From Candidatus Omnitrophota bacterium (GTDB lineage Bacteria > Ratteibacteria > UBA8468 > B48-G9 > JAFGKM01): a stretch of DNA of 15,286 nt. Position 1 is the first letter of the stretch. The number at the start of each line of letters is the position of its first letter. Below are positions 6,061 through 12,834 of the stretch, piece after piece. The stretch spans positions 1-15,286 of the forward strand of contig JAMWCO010000019.1 in assembly GCA_023818785.1 (NCBI GenBank), read 5' to 3'. The translations under genes and the position numbers were made by a program. The notes under the pieces are model-generated. The model saw only the letters and a list, made by a program, of their open reading frames with translations, searched no databases and was not told where the DNA came from.

Positions 6061-7409
6061 CTTTTTATCTCCTTTTTAACATTTGATAATGAAGTTCCCC
6101 CTTCTGAGGTCTTCAGATTTATGGAATTATAAAAATTAAGAATATTTAATAGGTCTTCATCAAAAAAATTAGAAAATTTTTTAAACTCGTCTATACTTAA
6201 AGAAAATAAATCTTTGTTATTATCAATACAATAATTTATTATTTGTCCAACAATTCTATGTGCTTTTCTAAAAGGAACTCCTTTTTTAACAAGATATTCA
6301 GCAATATCTGTTGATAAAGTAAAAGAAGAAATTGATTTTTCAATCCTTTCTTTATTAAATTTAATTTCCTTGACAACTTTTGAAAGAATTATTAAAGAAA
6401 AATTTAAGGTCTCTACTATTTCAAAAAGTAACTTTTTATCCTCTTGTAGATCTCTATTATAAGATAAAGGTAATCCTTTCAATAAAGTTAAAAGTCCTGT
6501 CAAAAGCCCAATACAACTCCCTGTTTTCCCTCTTATCAATTCAAAAATATCAGGATTTTTTTTATGAGGCATTAAACTTGAACCTGTACAGAATTTGTCA
6601 GGTAAAATTACATAATTTATTTCATCCATATTCCAAATTATTATATCCTCACAGAAATTTGATAAATGTAATAAAGTTGTAATACAACAAAAAGCAATTT
6701 CTACAAGAAAATCTCTATCAGAAACAGTATCCAAACTATTCCTTGATATTTTAGAAAAATTTAAAAGTTTAGATAGATATTCTCTATCTATTTTTAAAGT
6801 TGTCCCTGAACATGCACCTACTCCCAAAGGTAAAACATCAACTCTTTTATATGCGGATAAAAATCTTTCTTTGTCTCTTTCAAATTTTTCAATATATGCA
6901 AGAAAATAGTGTGAAATTAAAATTGGTTGGCTCTGTTTTAAATGAGTATAAGCAGAAATTATTACATTATGATATTCTTCGCTTTTCTTAAGAAAAATTC
7001 TTTGTAAATTGATTATTCCTTCTAATATATTAACAATAGAATCTTTCAAATATAATTTTTCATCAAGAACTATCTGGTCATTTCTTGACCTTGCAGTATG
7101 TAGTTTTTCACCTACCGGGCCTATTATTTCAATCAATCTTCTTTCTATTGCTGTATGGATATCTTCATCTGTAGACAATATCTTAAATTTATCTTTTTTC
7201 ACTTCTTCTTCTATTTTTTCAATTCCTTTTAATATCTTCTCTTCCTCTTTTTTACTTATTAAACCAACCTTTGAAAGCATTTTTGTATGAGCAATACTTC
7301 CTTTTAAATCATAAATAGCAAGTTTTTTATCTATATCAATTGATTTAGTAAATTCAATTATGTCTCTGTCTACTTCTTCTTTAAATCTCCCTTCCCACAT
7401 ATATTTCAT
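5985..7409 (-). CDS. argH: Argininosuccinate lyase ArgH
   Basis: Cytoplasmic tetrameric enzyme of the fumarase/aspartase superfamily that splits argininosuccinate into arginine and fumarate, the last arginine step. It has 474 residues. Motifs: MWEGRF at the start, DEDIHTAIERRL (81-92), HTARSRNDQ (104-112), YTHLKQSQP (154-162), and the signature GSSLMPHKKNPD (276-287), with the catalytic Ser loop and His where many members have Gln. The C-terminal GGTSLSNVKKEI matches the family end and is followed by about 26 extra basic/hydrophobic residues that coincide with the overlap with lysA. The start at 7409 has AAAGGA upstream; Met4 is a less likely alternative. It is first gene of an argH-lysA operon and divergent from topA. 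Confidence 0.95.
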   Translation of the reverse strand: MKYMWEGRFKEEVDRDIIEFTKSIDIDKKLAIYDLKGSIAHTKMLSKVGLISKKEEEKILKGIEKIEEEVKKDKFKILSTDEDIHTAIERRLIEIIGPVGEKLHTARSRNDQIVLDEKLYLKDSIVNILEGIINLQRIFLKKSEEYHNVIISAYTHLKQSQPILISHYFLAYIEKFERDKERFLSAYKRVDVLPLGVGACSGTTLKIDREYLSKLLNFSKISRNSLDTVSDRDFLVEIAFCCITTLLHLSNFCEDIIIWNMDEINYVILPDKFCTGSSLMPHKKNPDIFELIRGKTGSCIGLLTGLLTLLKGLPLSYNRDLQEDKKLLFEIVETLNFSLIILSKVVKEIKFNKERIEKSISSFTLSTDIAEYLVKKGVPFRKAHRIVGQIINYCIDNNKDLFSLSIDEFKKFSNFFDEDLLNILNFYNSINLKTSEGGTSLSNVKKEIKRWKKDLKKSSHLILSLKEGNFILKK

Positions 7410-7441
7410 TATTTTATCCTTTATAACTCTGTCATTTGTGA

Positions 7442-7447
7442 AGTATA
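7442..7447 (-). promoter_or_regulatory. Possible -10 element for argH-lysA
   Basis: Minus-strand TATACT (7447-7442) would give a leader of about 25 bases containing the AAAGGA ribosome-binding site. I see no convincing -35, and the region is nearly all A and T, so the call is weak. Confidence 0.3.
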
Positions 7448-7481
7448 ATAATTTTGTATTTTTTTATTTTATCAGAAGTAT

Positions 7482-7487
7482 TATAAT
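7482..7487 (+). promoter_or_regulatory. Possible -10 element for topA
   Basis: A perfect TATAAT (7482-7487) lies about 22 bases before the ATG, giving a short leader that still contains AAGGAG. A second TATAAT (7444-7449) is an alternative further upstream. Neither has a clear -35. Confidence 0.3.
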
Positions 7488-7509
7488 AAATCAAAAAGGA
7501 GAAAATTTA

Positions 7510-9396
7510 ATGAATAAAGGACTTATAATTGTAGAATCACCAACAAAAGCAAAAACAATTAATGGAATACTTGGGAAAGAATACATTGTTTTTGCTACTA
7601 TGGGACATATAAGAGACCTACCTGAAGATAAATTTGGAGTTGATATAAATAACAATTTTTCTCCACAATATGTAATAATTCCTGGTAAGAAAAAAATTGT
7701 TGAGAAACTAAAAAAACTTGCTAAAAATTCTACATCAATATATCTTGCAACTGACGAAGATAGAGAAGGAGAGGCGATTGCATGGCATACAACATGTTTA
7801 CTTAATAAAAATATTGATGAAGTTGAAAGGGTTGCTTTTCATGAGATTGTTCCTGAAGCAGTAAAAGAAGCATTTAAAAATCCAAGAAAAATTTCAATTG
7901 ACCTTGTTAATGCACAACAGGCAAGAAGAATACTTGATAGAATTGTTGGTTATACTATAAGTCCTTTGCTTGGCAAACATCTTGAGATGGGATTATCTGC
8001 AGGAAGAGTTCAATCTGTTGCATTAAGATTAATTGTTGAAAGAGAAAAAGAAATTGAAAATTTTATTCCTGAAACTTATTATCTTATCAAATGTGAAGTG
8101 GAAAAGGAAGGGGAAAAAATAATTCTTAGTTTAATTAAAATTGGCGAAAATTCAATTGAAAGAGAAAAATTAAAAGATGAAAAACAGGTTGATGAAATTA
8201 TTAAAAAATTAAAAACAGGAAATCTTATAGTAAAGGAGAAAGAAGAAAAAATTAAAAATTTAAATCCTGTCCCTCCTTTTATAACAAGTACATTACAGCA
8301 AGAGGCAAGTAATATCTTAAATTTTTCATCTTCAAAAACAATGTTTATTGCCCAACAATTATATGAAGGGATTGAAATAGAAGGAAAAAATATAGGAATT
8401 ATAACTTATATGAGAACAGATTCTCCTTCTGTTGCAAAAATAGCACAGATTCAAGCATTAAAATTTATAGAAGAAAATTTTGGGAAAAATTATGTTCCGG
8501 AAAGACCAAACATTTATCAATCAAAATCAAAAGTTTCTCAAGAAGCACATGAAGCAATAAGACCTACATCTGTTTACAGAACACCAGAAAAAATTAAAAA
8601 ATATTTAAATCCTGACCAGTTTAAACTTTATGACTTAATATGGAAAAGATTTCTTGCAAGTCAGATGAAATCAGCGCTTATTAAAAACATTAAAATTTTA
8701 TCTTTAAATGATATTTATTTATTTGAGGGACAAGCAAATCTTGTTGTATTTGATGGATTTTTAAAGTTATGGCCTTTGAAAATTGAAAAGGGAAATGAAA
8801 TTATAGGAAAATTTGAGAAAGATGAAATTCTAAATGTAAAAAAATATATAAAAGAAACAAAACAAACACAACCACCACCAAGATATACAGAAAGTACATT
8901 GATTAAGACACTTGAAAAATATGGTATAGGAAGACCTTCAACATATGCCCCAACAATTGCGACTTTATTTGCAAGAAAATATGTAAAGAAGGAAAGAAAG
9001 TTTCTTATTCCTTTGAAAATGGGAAGGATTGTTTATGAAATATTAAAAAAATTTTTCCCACAAATAATAGAAATTAATTTTACTGCAAAGATGGAAGAAG
9101 ACCTTGATAAAATTGCAAATGGTGAAAAGAACTGGATACAGATATTAAAACAATTTTATGATAACTTTAAACCAACTCTTGAAAAAGCAAATGAAGTTAT
9201 AAATAGAGATGTATTAAATGAAATTATTATTGAAGATAGAAAATGTCCTAAATGTGGAGGGAAATTGACTATAAGGAAGGGGAAATATAGAAAATATGGA
9301 TTATTTATAGGTTGTTCAAGTTATCCAAATTGTAAATATACAGAGGGGTTGGAAAAAAATGCTAATAATACCAGCAATAGACTTAAAAAAAAGTGA
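7510..9396 (+). CDS. topA: DNA topoisomerase I (type IA) TopA
   Basis: A 628-residue type IA topoisomerase that relaxes negative supercoils. The true start is the ATG at 7510, preceded by AAAAGGAG, and the protein opens with LIIVESPTKAKTI as the family does; the frame is open further upstream but that part overlaps argH and is not conserved. The Toprim domain occupies roughly residues 1-120, with Glu9 and the acidic TDEDREGEAIAWH (81-93). The catalytic Tyr300 is in GIITYMRTDSPSVA. Conserved SAGRVQSVALRL (163-174), ARKYV and a GIGRPSTYAPTI segment are present. The C-terminus has one four-Cys zinc ribbon (Cys 579, 582, 602, 608), whereas Bacillus and E. coli enzymes have more, so this is a minimal form. 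Its last 38 bases overlap the next gene. Confidence 0.96.
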   Translation: MNKGLIIVESPTKAKTINGILGKEYIVFATMGHIRDLPEDKFGVDINNNFSPQYVIIPGKKKIVEKLKKLAKNSTSIYLATDEDREGEAIAWHTTCLLNKNIDEVERVAFHEIVPEAVKEAFKNPRKISIDLVNAQQARRILDRIVGYTISPLLGKHLEMGLSAGRVQSVALRLIVEREKEIENFIPETYYLIKCEVEKEGEKIILSLIKIGENSIEREKLKDEKQVDEIIKKLKTGNLIVKEKEEKIKNLNPVPPFITSTLQQEASNILNFSSSKTMFIAQQLYEGIEIEGKNIGIITYMRTDSPSVAKIAQIQALKFIEENFGKNYVPERPNIYQSKSKVSQEAHEAIRPTSVYRTPEKIKKYLNPDQFKLYDLIWKRFLASQMKSALIKNIKILSLNDIYLFEGQANLVVFDGFLKLWPLKIEKGNEIIGKFEKDEILNVKKYIKETKQTQPPPRYTESTLIKTLEKYGIGRPSTYAPTIATLFARKYVKKERKFLIPLKMGRIVYEILKKFFPQIIEINFTAKMEEDLDKIANGEKNWIQILKQFYDNFKPTLEKANEVINRDVLNEIIIEDRKCPKCGGKLTIRKGKYRKYGLFIGCSSYPNCKYTEGLEKNANNTSNRLKKK

Positions 9397-10219
9397 TGTT
9401 GTTAGACTTTATAAAGGTAGATTTGATAAAATTTCTTTTTACGATATTGAATTTGAAAAAATTATGAAAGATTATATTAAATCAGGGGTGAAAAGGATTC
9501 ACATTGTTTTTTTATTTGGTGCTAAAACAGGAAAAATTGGGGAAGAAGAGGAAGAAAAAGTGAAGAAAATAATTGAAATAAAAGAATTGACAAATATGAA
9601 AGAACTTGAAATACAAATTGGAGGGGGAATAAGAAGGAAAGAACAAATTGAAAAATTTTTTGAACTTGGTGTAAACTATTTAGTGATAGGAACTGCTTTT
9701 TTAATCCCTTTTGCTTTAACAGAAGGTTATAGCATTCAAGATATAAAGTTTTTTTATCAAAGAACTGGTAAAAAATTTATACTTGAAAAAGAAGTTCCTG
9801 AATTTGAATTGATTGAATATCTTAAACAGGAAATAAAGGATAAAATTATAGTTTCTATTGATTATATTGATAATGAAATTGCATTGAGTGGATGGGAAGT
9901 AACTATACCAATAAAACCATCATATGCTATTAAAAAATTTCTGGAAAAGGGTTTTAAAAGATTTATTATAACAAGTATTGAAAGCGATGGGACACTTGGT
10001 GGTATAGATATAAAAAATATAAGTACCATATTAAAAGAAATTGAAAATCATAGAGAAAATATAAAAGATATAATAGTTGCAGGTGGTGTTTCAAAAGAGG
10101 AAGATATAATATTATTAAATTCTTTAAAATATAAACCAACAGGTGTTATAATAGGGAAGGCACTTTATCAAAAAAAAATTGATTTAAAAAATGTCATTGA
10201 AAAATATCAGGAAAGTTAG
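9359..10219 (+). CDS. hisA: HisA-like phosphoribosyl isomerase, divergent
   Basis: A predicted TIM-barrel enzyme of the HisA/HisF family. HisA isomerises ProFAR to PRFAR in histidine synthesis. It has 286 residues, some 40 more than usual HisA. Conserved points: MLIIPAIDL with catalytic Asp8, GGGIR (88-92), LVIGTA (108-113), SIDYIDNEIALSGWEV with Asp168 as the probable counterpart of the second catalytic Asp, TSIESDGTLGGID (205-217) and VAGGVS (240-245). Unusual features: the usual DLDGA after strand 2 reads FLFGA (51-55), and there is an insertion around residues 115-150. No other his genes lie nearby. It could be true HisA or a paralogue with a changed substrate. The start overlaps topA by 38 bases, with AGAGGGG upstream. 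Confidence 0.8.
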   Translation: MLIIPAIDLKKSDVVRLYKGRFDKISFYDIEFEKIMKDYIKSGVKRIHIVFLFGAKTGKIGEEEEEKVKKIIEIKELTNMKELEIQIGGGIRRKEQIEKFFELGVNYLVIGTAFLIPFALTEGYSIQDIKFFYQRTGKKFILEKEVPEFELIEYLKQEIKDKIIVSIDYIDNEIALSGWEVTIPIKPSYAIKKFLEKGFKRFIITSIESDGTLGGIDIKNISTILKEIENHRENIKDIIVAGGVSKEEDIILLNSLKYKPTGVIIGKALYQKKIDLKNVIEKYQES

Positions 10220-10754
10220 TTTATTATTGATTATTTGCTTCAATTTCTGTTTTTCTCAATATAAAGCAATTGTTACACCTTTATTAAATGAAGAGTATGC
10301 AAAAAATTTAATAGATTTTATTAAAAAAGCAAAAAAATCAATTAAAGTAATCATGTTTGAGACAAGTTATTATAAAGAATATCCTGAAAGTATTTCAAAT
10401 CAAATATTAAGAGAAGTTGTGAATGCAAAAAAAAGGGGAATAGAAGTGGAAATTATACTTGAACTATCAAAATTTGAGAATATAAAAAGGAAAAATTTTG
10501 AAGCAGCAAAATTTCTTGCTGAAAATGGCATTAAAGTTTATTTTGATAGAGAAAATAAAACTACTCATTCAAAACTTTTAATAATAGATAACAAATATAT
10601 TTTCATTGGAAGCCATAACTGGAATTATTATGCACTTGAAAAGAATAATGAAACAAGTGTATTAATTGATTCAGAAAAAGTTGCAGATTTATATATTCAA
10701 TATTTCAGTCAAATAAAAAAAGAATGTAGAATATTTCTTGCTCCTTTAAATTAA
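10191..10754 (+). CDS. Secreted single-HKD phospholipase D-family protein (Nuc/endonuclease type)
   Basis: A 187-residue protein of the phospholipase D superfamily with one HKD motif: THSKLLIIDNKYIFIGSHNWN (His126, Lys128, Asp133, then Gly-Ser-x-Asn at 140-143). Single-HKD members of this size, such as bacterial Nuc, act as homodimers and usually cut DNA or RNA without metal ions, so a nuclease is the most likely activity; a phosphodiesterase acting on lipid cannot be excluded. Residues 1-23 form a signal peptide: basic Lys/Arg start, hydrophobic core LLLIICFNF, probable cleavage after the Ser in CFSQ. It should therefore act in the periplasm or outside. The ATG lies 29 bases inside the end of the HisA-like gene with no clear Shine-Dalgarno, suggesting coupling to it. 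Confidence 0.87.
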   Translation: MSLKNIRKVSLLLIICFNFCFSQYKAIVTPLLNEEYAKNLIDFIKKAKKSIKVIMFETSYYKEYPESISNQILREVVNAKKRGIEVEIILELSKFENIKRKNFEAAKFLAENGIKVYFDRENKTTHSKLLIIDNKYIFIGSHNWNYYALEKNNETSVLIDSEKVADLYIQYFSQIKKECRIFLAPLN

Positions 10755-10775
10755 ATTTATATCCTTTCAATAAAA

Positions 10776-10784
10776 TGTTATAAT
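10776..10784 (+). promoter_or_regulatory. Extended -10 promoter for lysC and possibly the pseudopilin genes
   Basis: TGTTATAAT (10776-10784) is a perfect extended -10. Transcription would start near 10791, about 14 bases before the lysC ATG. That leader is A-rich, has no real Shine-Dalgarno and is far too short for a lysine riboswitch or attenuator. No other promoter is evident between lysC and the pseudopilins. Confidence 0.5.
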
Positions 10785-10804
10785 ATTTTTTAAAAAAGAA
10801 AAAA

Positions 10805-12019
10805 ATGGCACTTATTGTTCAGAAATATGGTGGTAGTTCTGTAAGTGATATTGAAAAGATTAAATTAGTTGCCAGAAAAGTTATAGAAACAAAAAGAAAA
10901 GGACATAAATTAGTGGTTGTTGTTTCTGCTATGGGTAAAACTACTGATAATTTAATATCTCTTGCAAAACAAATAACATCAAATCCACCAGAAAAAGAAC
11001 TTGATTTATTACTTTCAACTGGTGAAATTGTCTCTGTTGCTCTTTTATGTATGGCTATTGAAAAATATGGAGAACAAGCAGAGGGTTTTCCTGGATACTT
11101 CGCAGGTATTAAAACAGATTCCTTTCATACAAAAGCAAGAATTCAGAAAATTGAACCTACAAAAATTATAATAGAATTAGAAAAAGATAAAATAGTTGTT
11201 GTTGCAGGTTTCCAAGGTATAAGTTATGAAAACTCAATAACAACTCTTGGGAGAGGAGGGTCTGATCTAACAGCAATAGCATTAGCAGGTGCTTTAAAAG
11301 CAGACATTTGTGAAATCTATACAGATGTTGAAGGCATCTTTTCTGCAGACCCAAATAGAGTAAAAAATGCAAAATTAATTCCTGTGATTTCTTATGAAGA
11401 ACTCCTTGAAATGGCAAGCACTGGTGCAAAAGTTATGCAATCAAGAGCAGTTGAATTTGCCAAAAAATATAAGATTCCTTTTATAGTAAAATCAACATTT
11501 AAAGATGGGGAGGGGACAATGGTAAAAGAGATTGAGTTAAAAGAAGGAGCAGTTGTTTCTTCTGTTTCAATAGATGAAAATCAAGCAAAAATTTCTATTT
11601 TTAGAGTTCCTGATAGACCAGGAATTGCTGGCAAAATTTTCACTGCTTTAGGAGAAGCAGGAATAAATGTTGATGTTATTGTTCAAAATGTGAGTAGAGA
11701 TAATTATGCAGACATTTCTTTTACAGTAAACATAAATGATATGGAAAAAGCAAAAGATATAGTTGAAAAAGTAGGAGAAGAAATAGGGGCGGAAAGAATA
11801 ATTGTAGACCATGATATATGCAAAGTTTCTATTATTGGTATAGGGATGATGAATCACCCAGGAGTTGCTGGAAAAATGTTTAGTTGTCTTGCAAAGAGTG
11901 GTATAAATATAGAAATGATAAGTACTTCTGAAATTAAAATTTCCTGTGTAATAAGAAAAAAGGATGGACAAATTGCATTAACTCAACTTCATAAAGAATT
12001 TATTGAAGAAATGAGTTAA
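10805..12019 (+). CDS. lysC: Aspartate kinase LysC
   Basis: A 404-residue monofunctional aspartokinase making aspartyl phosphate, the entry to lysine, diaminopimelate, threonine and methionine synthesis. The kinase domain shows VQKYGGSSV (5-13), VVSAMGKTTDNL (39-50), LLSTGE, TTLGRGGSDLTAIALA (146-161), YTDVEGIFSADPN and EMASTGAKVMQSRAVE. Two ACT domains follow: the first around KISIFRVPDRPGIAGKIF, the second around CKVSIIGIGMMNHPGVAGKMF, as in lysine- and/or threonine-inhibited enzymes of the Bacillus/Corynebacterium type. Feedback control by amino acids is therefore expected, though the effector cannot be read off. No homoserine dehydrogenase is fused. The start has a weak ribosome-binding site, while a strong internal one precedes Met239 (separate entry). 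Nine bases separate it from the first pseudopilin gene. Confidence 0.96.
   Translation: MALIVQKYGGSSVSDIEKIKLVARKVIETKRKGHKLVVVVSAMGKTTDNLISLAKQITSNPPEKELDLLLSTGEIVSVALLCMAIEKYGEQAEGFPGYFAGIKTDSFHTKARIQKIEPTKIIIELEKDKIVVVAGFQGISYENSITTLGRGGSDLTAIALAGALKADICEIYTDVEGIFSADPNRVKNAKLIPVISYEELLEMASTGAKVMQSRAVEFAKKYKIPFIVKSTFKDGEGTMVKEIELKEGAVVSSVSIDENQAKISIFRVPDRPGIAGKIFTALGEAGINVDVIVQNVSRDNYADISFTVNINDMEKAKDIVEKVGEEIGAERIIVDHDICKVSIIGIGMMNHPGVAGKMFSCLAKSGINIEMISTSEIKISCVIRKKDGQIALTQLHKEFIEEMS
11507..12019 (+). other. Probable internal translation start in lysC giving a separate beta (regulatory) subunit
   Basis: GGGGAGGGG (11507-11515) lies just before an in-frame ATG at 11519 (Met239). Counted from GGAGG (11509-11513) the spacing is five bases, close to ideal. 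Translation from here would give a 166-residue protein consisting of the two ACT domains. Bacillus subtilis aspartokinase II and corynebacterial aspartokinase are known to make a beta subunit of about this size from an internal start at the same place. Six G in seven positions is striking in DNA this AT-rich, and the gene's own start has no comparable site. The codons also encode Gly-Glu-Gly-Thr, so coincidence is possible. Confidence 0.5.
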
Positions 12020-12028
12020 AATTTTTAT

Positions 12029-12478
12029 ATGGTAAAAAATGGATTAACTTTACTTGAAATTTTAATAGTTTTTTTTATTTTTTCAATTTTTTTAATACCA
12101 ATAACAATATTCATACAGAAATATCACCAAAAATATCTTTTAAATTCATCCTGTTTTCAAATAATTGAAGGGATAAACTTTGCAAGAGAAAGTGCAATAA
12201 ACGAAAGATGCAATTTCTTTATTATTTTTAGCGAGAAAAGTTTTAAAATTTTAAAAGAAGGGGAAAAAGGAAATGAAAAGATATTGATATGGAAAGAGAT
12301 AATACTACCTGAAAATATTAAAATAAAGGAAAAAACAGATGGGATGAATCCTTTAATTTTTTTACCAGATGGAACAGCAAAAGAAGCGGGTCATATAATT
12401 TTAATTGATAATATATCAAAAAAAGAAAAAAAGATAAAAATTCAAAACATTACAGGAAAATGTGTAATAGAAGATTAA
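12029..12478 (+). CDS. Type IV prepilin-like minor pseudopilin, GspH-like
   Basis: A 149-residue inner-membrane-anchored prepilin. The leader MVKNG is followed by LTLLEILIVFFIFSIFLIPI: prepilin peptidase would cut after Gly5, leaving Leu instead of the usual Phe at +1 and the conserved Glu at +5. The hydrophobic helix is followed by a mostly polar globular domain with INFARESAINERCNFFIIF, typical of GspH/FimT proteins, and an FLPDGTAKEAG segment like the usual end of that family. I infer the H-type minor pseudopilin of a type II secretion or type IV pilus-like machine, first of four in order H, I, J, K. The ribosome-binding site is weak, and with only nine bases after lysC it is probably read through from there. 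Confidence 0.82.
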   Translation: MVKNGLTLLEILIVFFIFSIFLIPITIFIQKYHQKYLLNSSCFQIIEGINFARESAINERCNFFIIFSEKSFKILKEGEKGNEKILIWKEIILPENIKIKEKTDGMNPLIFLPDGTAKEAGHIILIDNISKKEKKIKIQNITGKCVIED

Positions 12479-12834
12479 AAATAGGTTTTACATTGATAAG
12501 TATTTTAATTGGACTTTTTATACTTGCTGGTGGAATTATAACTTTAATAAGAGTTTATCCTATAATTATGAATTTAAGTGAAAGAAGTAAAAGTTCAGTT
12601 AATGTTTCTTTTATTGCAGATAAGATTTTTATGTTAATTGAGGCATATGAGAATAAAGAAATAGAAATACCAGAATTTCTTGAAGGAACTATTCCTGATT
12701 TCCCTGATTATAAATATAAAGTAAATTTTACCGAAGAAAAAGCAGATTTGTATAAAGTAGAACTTGAAATATTCTGGAAAAGAGATGGTAAAGATGAAAA
12801 AAGATACTTTGTTTCTATGCTTAGAAGAAGATAA
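12460..12834 (+). CDS. Type IV prepilin-like minor pseudopilin, GspI/PilV-like
   Basis: A 124-residue prepilin with leader MCNRRLKIG and a hydrophobic segment FTLISILIGLFILAGGIITL. Cleavage would follow Gly9. The residue at +5 is Ser, not the near-universal Glu (separate finding). The C-terminal half, with YKVNFTEEKADLYKVELEIFWKR-type strands and a basic end, fits GspI/PilV, whose members are small and end in a similar sheet with a Trp-containing strand. The start overlaps the H-like gene by 19 bases and has AGGA only two bases before the ATG, so coupling to the upstream gene probably matters. In type II secretion, I pairs with J and K to form the pseudopilus tip. Confidence 0.78.
   Translation: MCNRRLKIGFTLISILIGLFILAGGIITLIRVYPIIMNLSERSKSSVNVSFIADKIFMLIEAYENKEIEIPEFLEGTIPDFPDYKYKVNFTEEKADLYKVELEIFWKRDGKDEKRYFVSMLRRR

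Noticed and set aside
5296..7290. Plus-strand open frames opposite lysA and argH (for example 5639-5917, 6380-6682, 7009-7290)
   Set aside because: They are antisense shadows of strongly conserved enzymes, rich in Phe/Ser/Leu as expected from reading A-rich genes backwards, and have no ribosome-binding sites or recognisable domains.
7360..7509. Upstream extension of the topA frame by 50 codons
   Set aside because: It lies antisense to argH and across the divergent promoter region, has no family similarity, and the ATG at 7510 has a strong Shine-Dalgarno and matches the usual TopA start.
10755..10804. Lysine riboswitch or leader attenuator before lysC
   Set aside because: Only 50 bases separate the genes and the predicted leader is about 14 bases, far too short for an L-box.
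11166..11971. Minus-strand open frames opposite lysC
   Set aside because: They are shadows of a clearly conserved aspartate kinase, of low complexity and without start signals.
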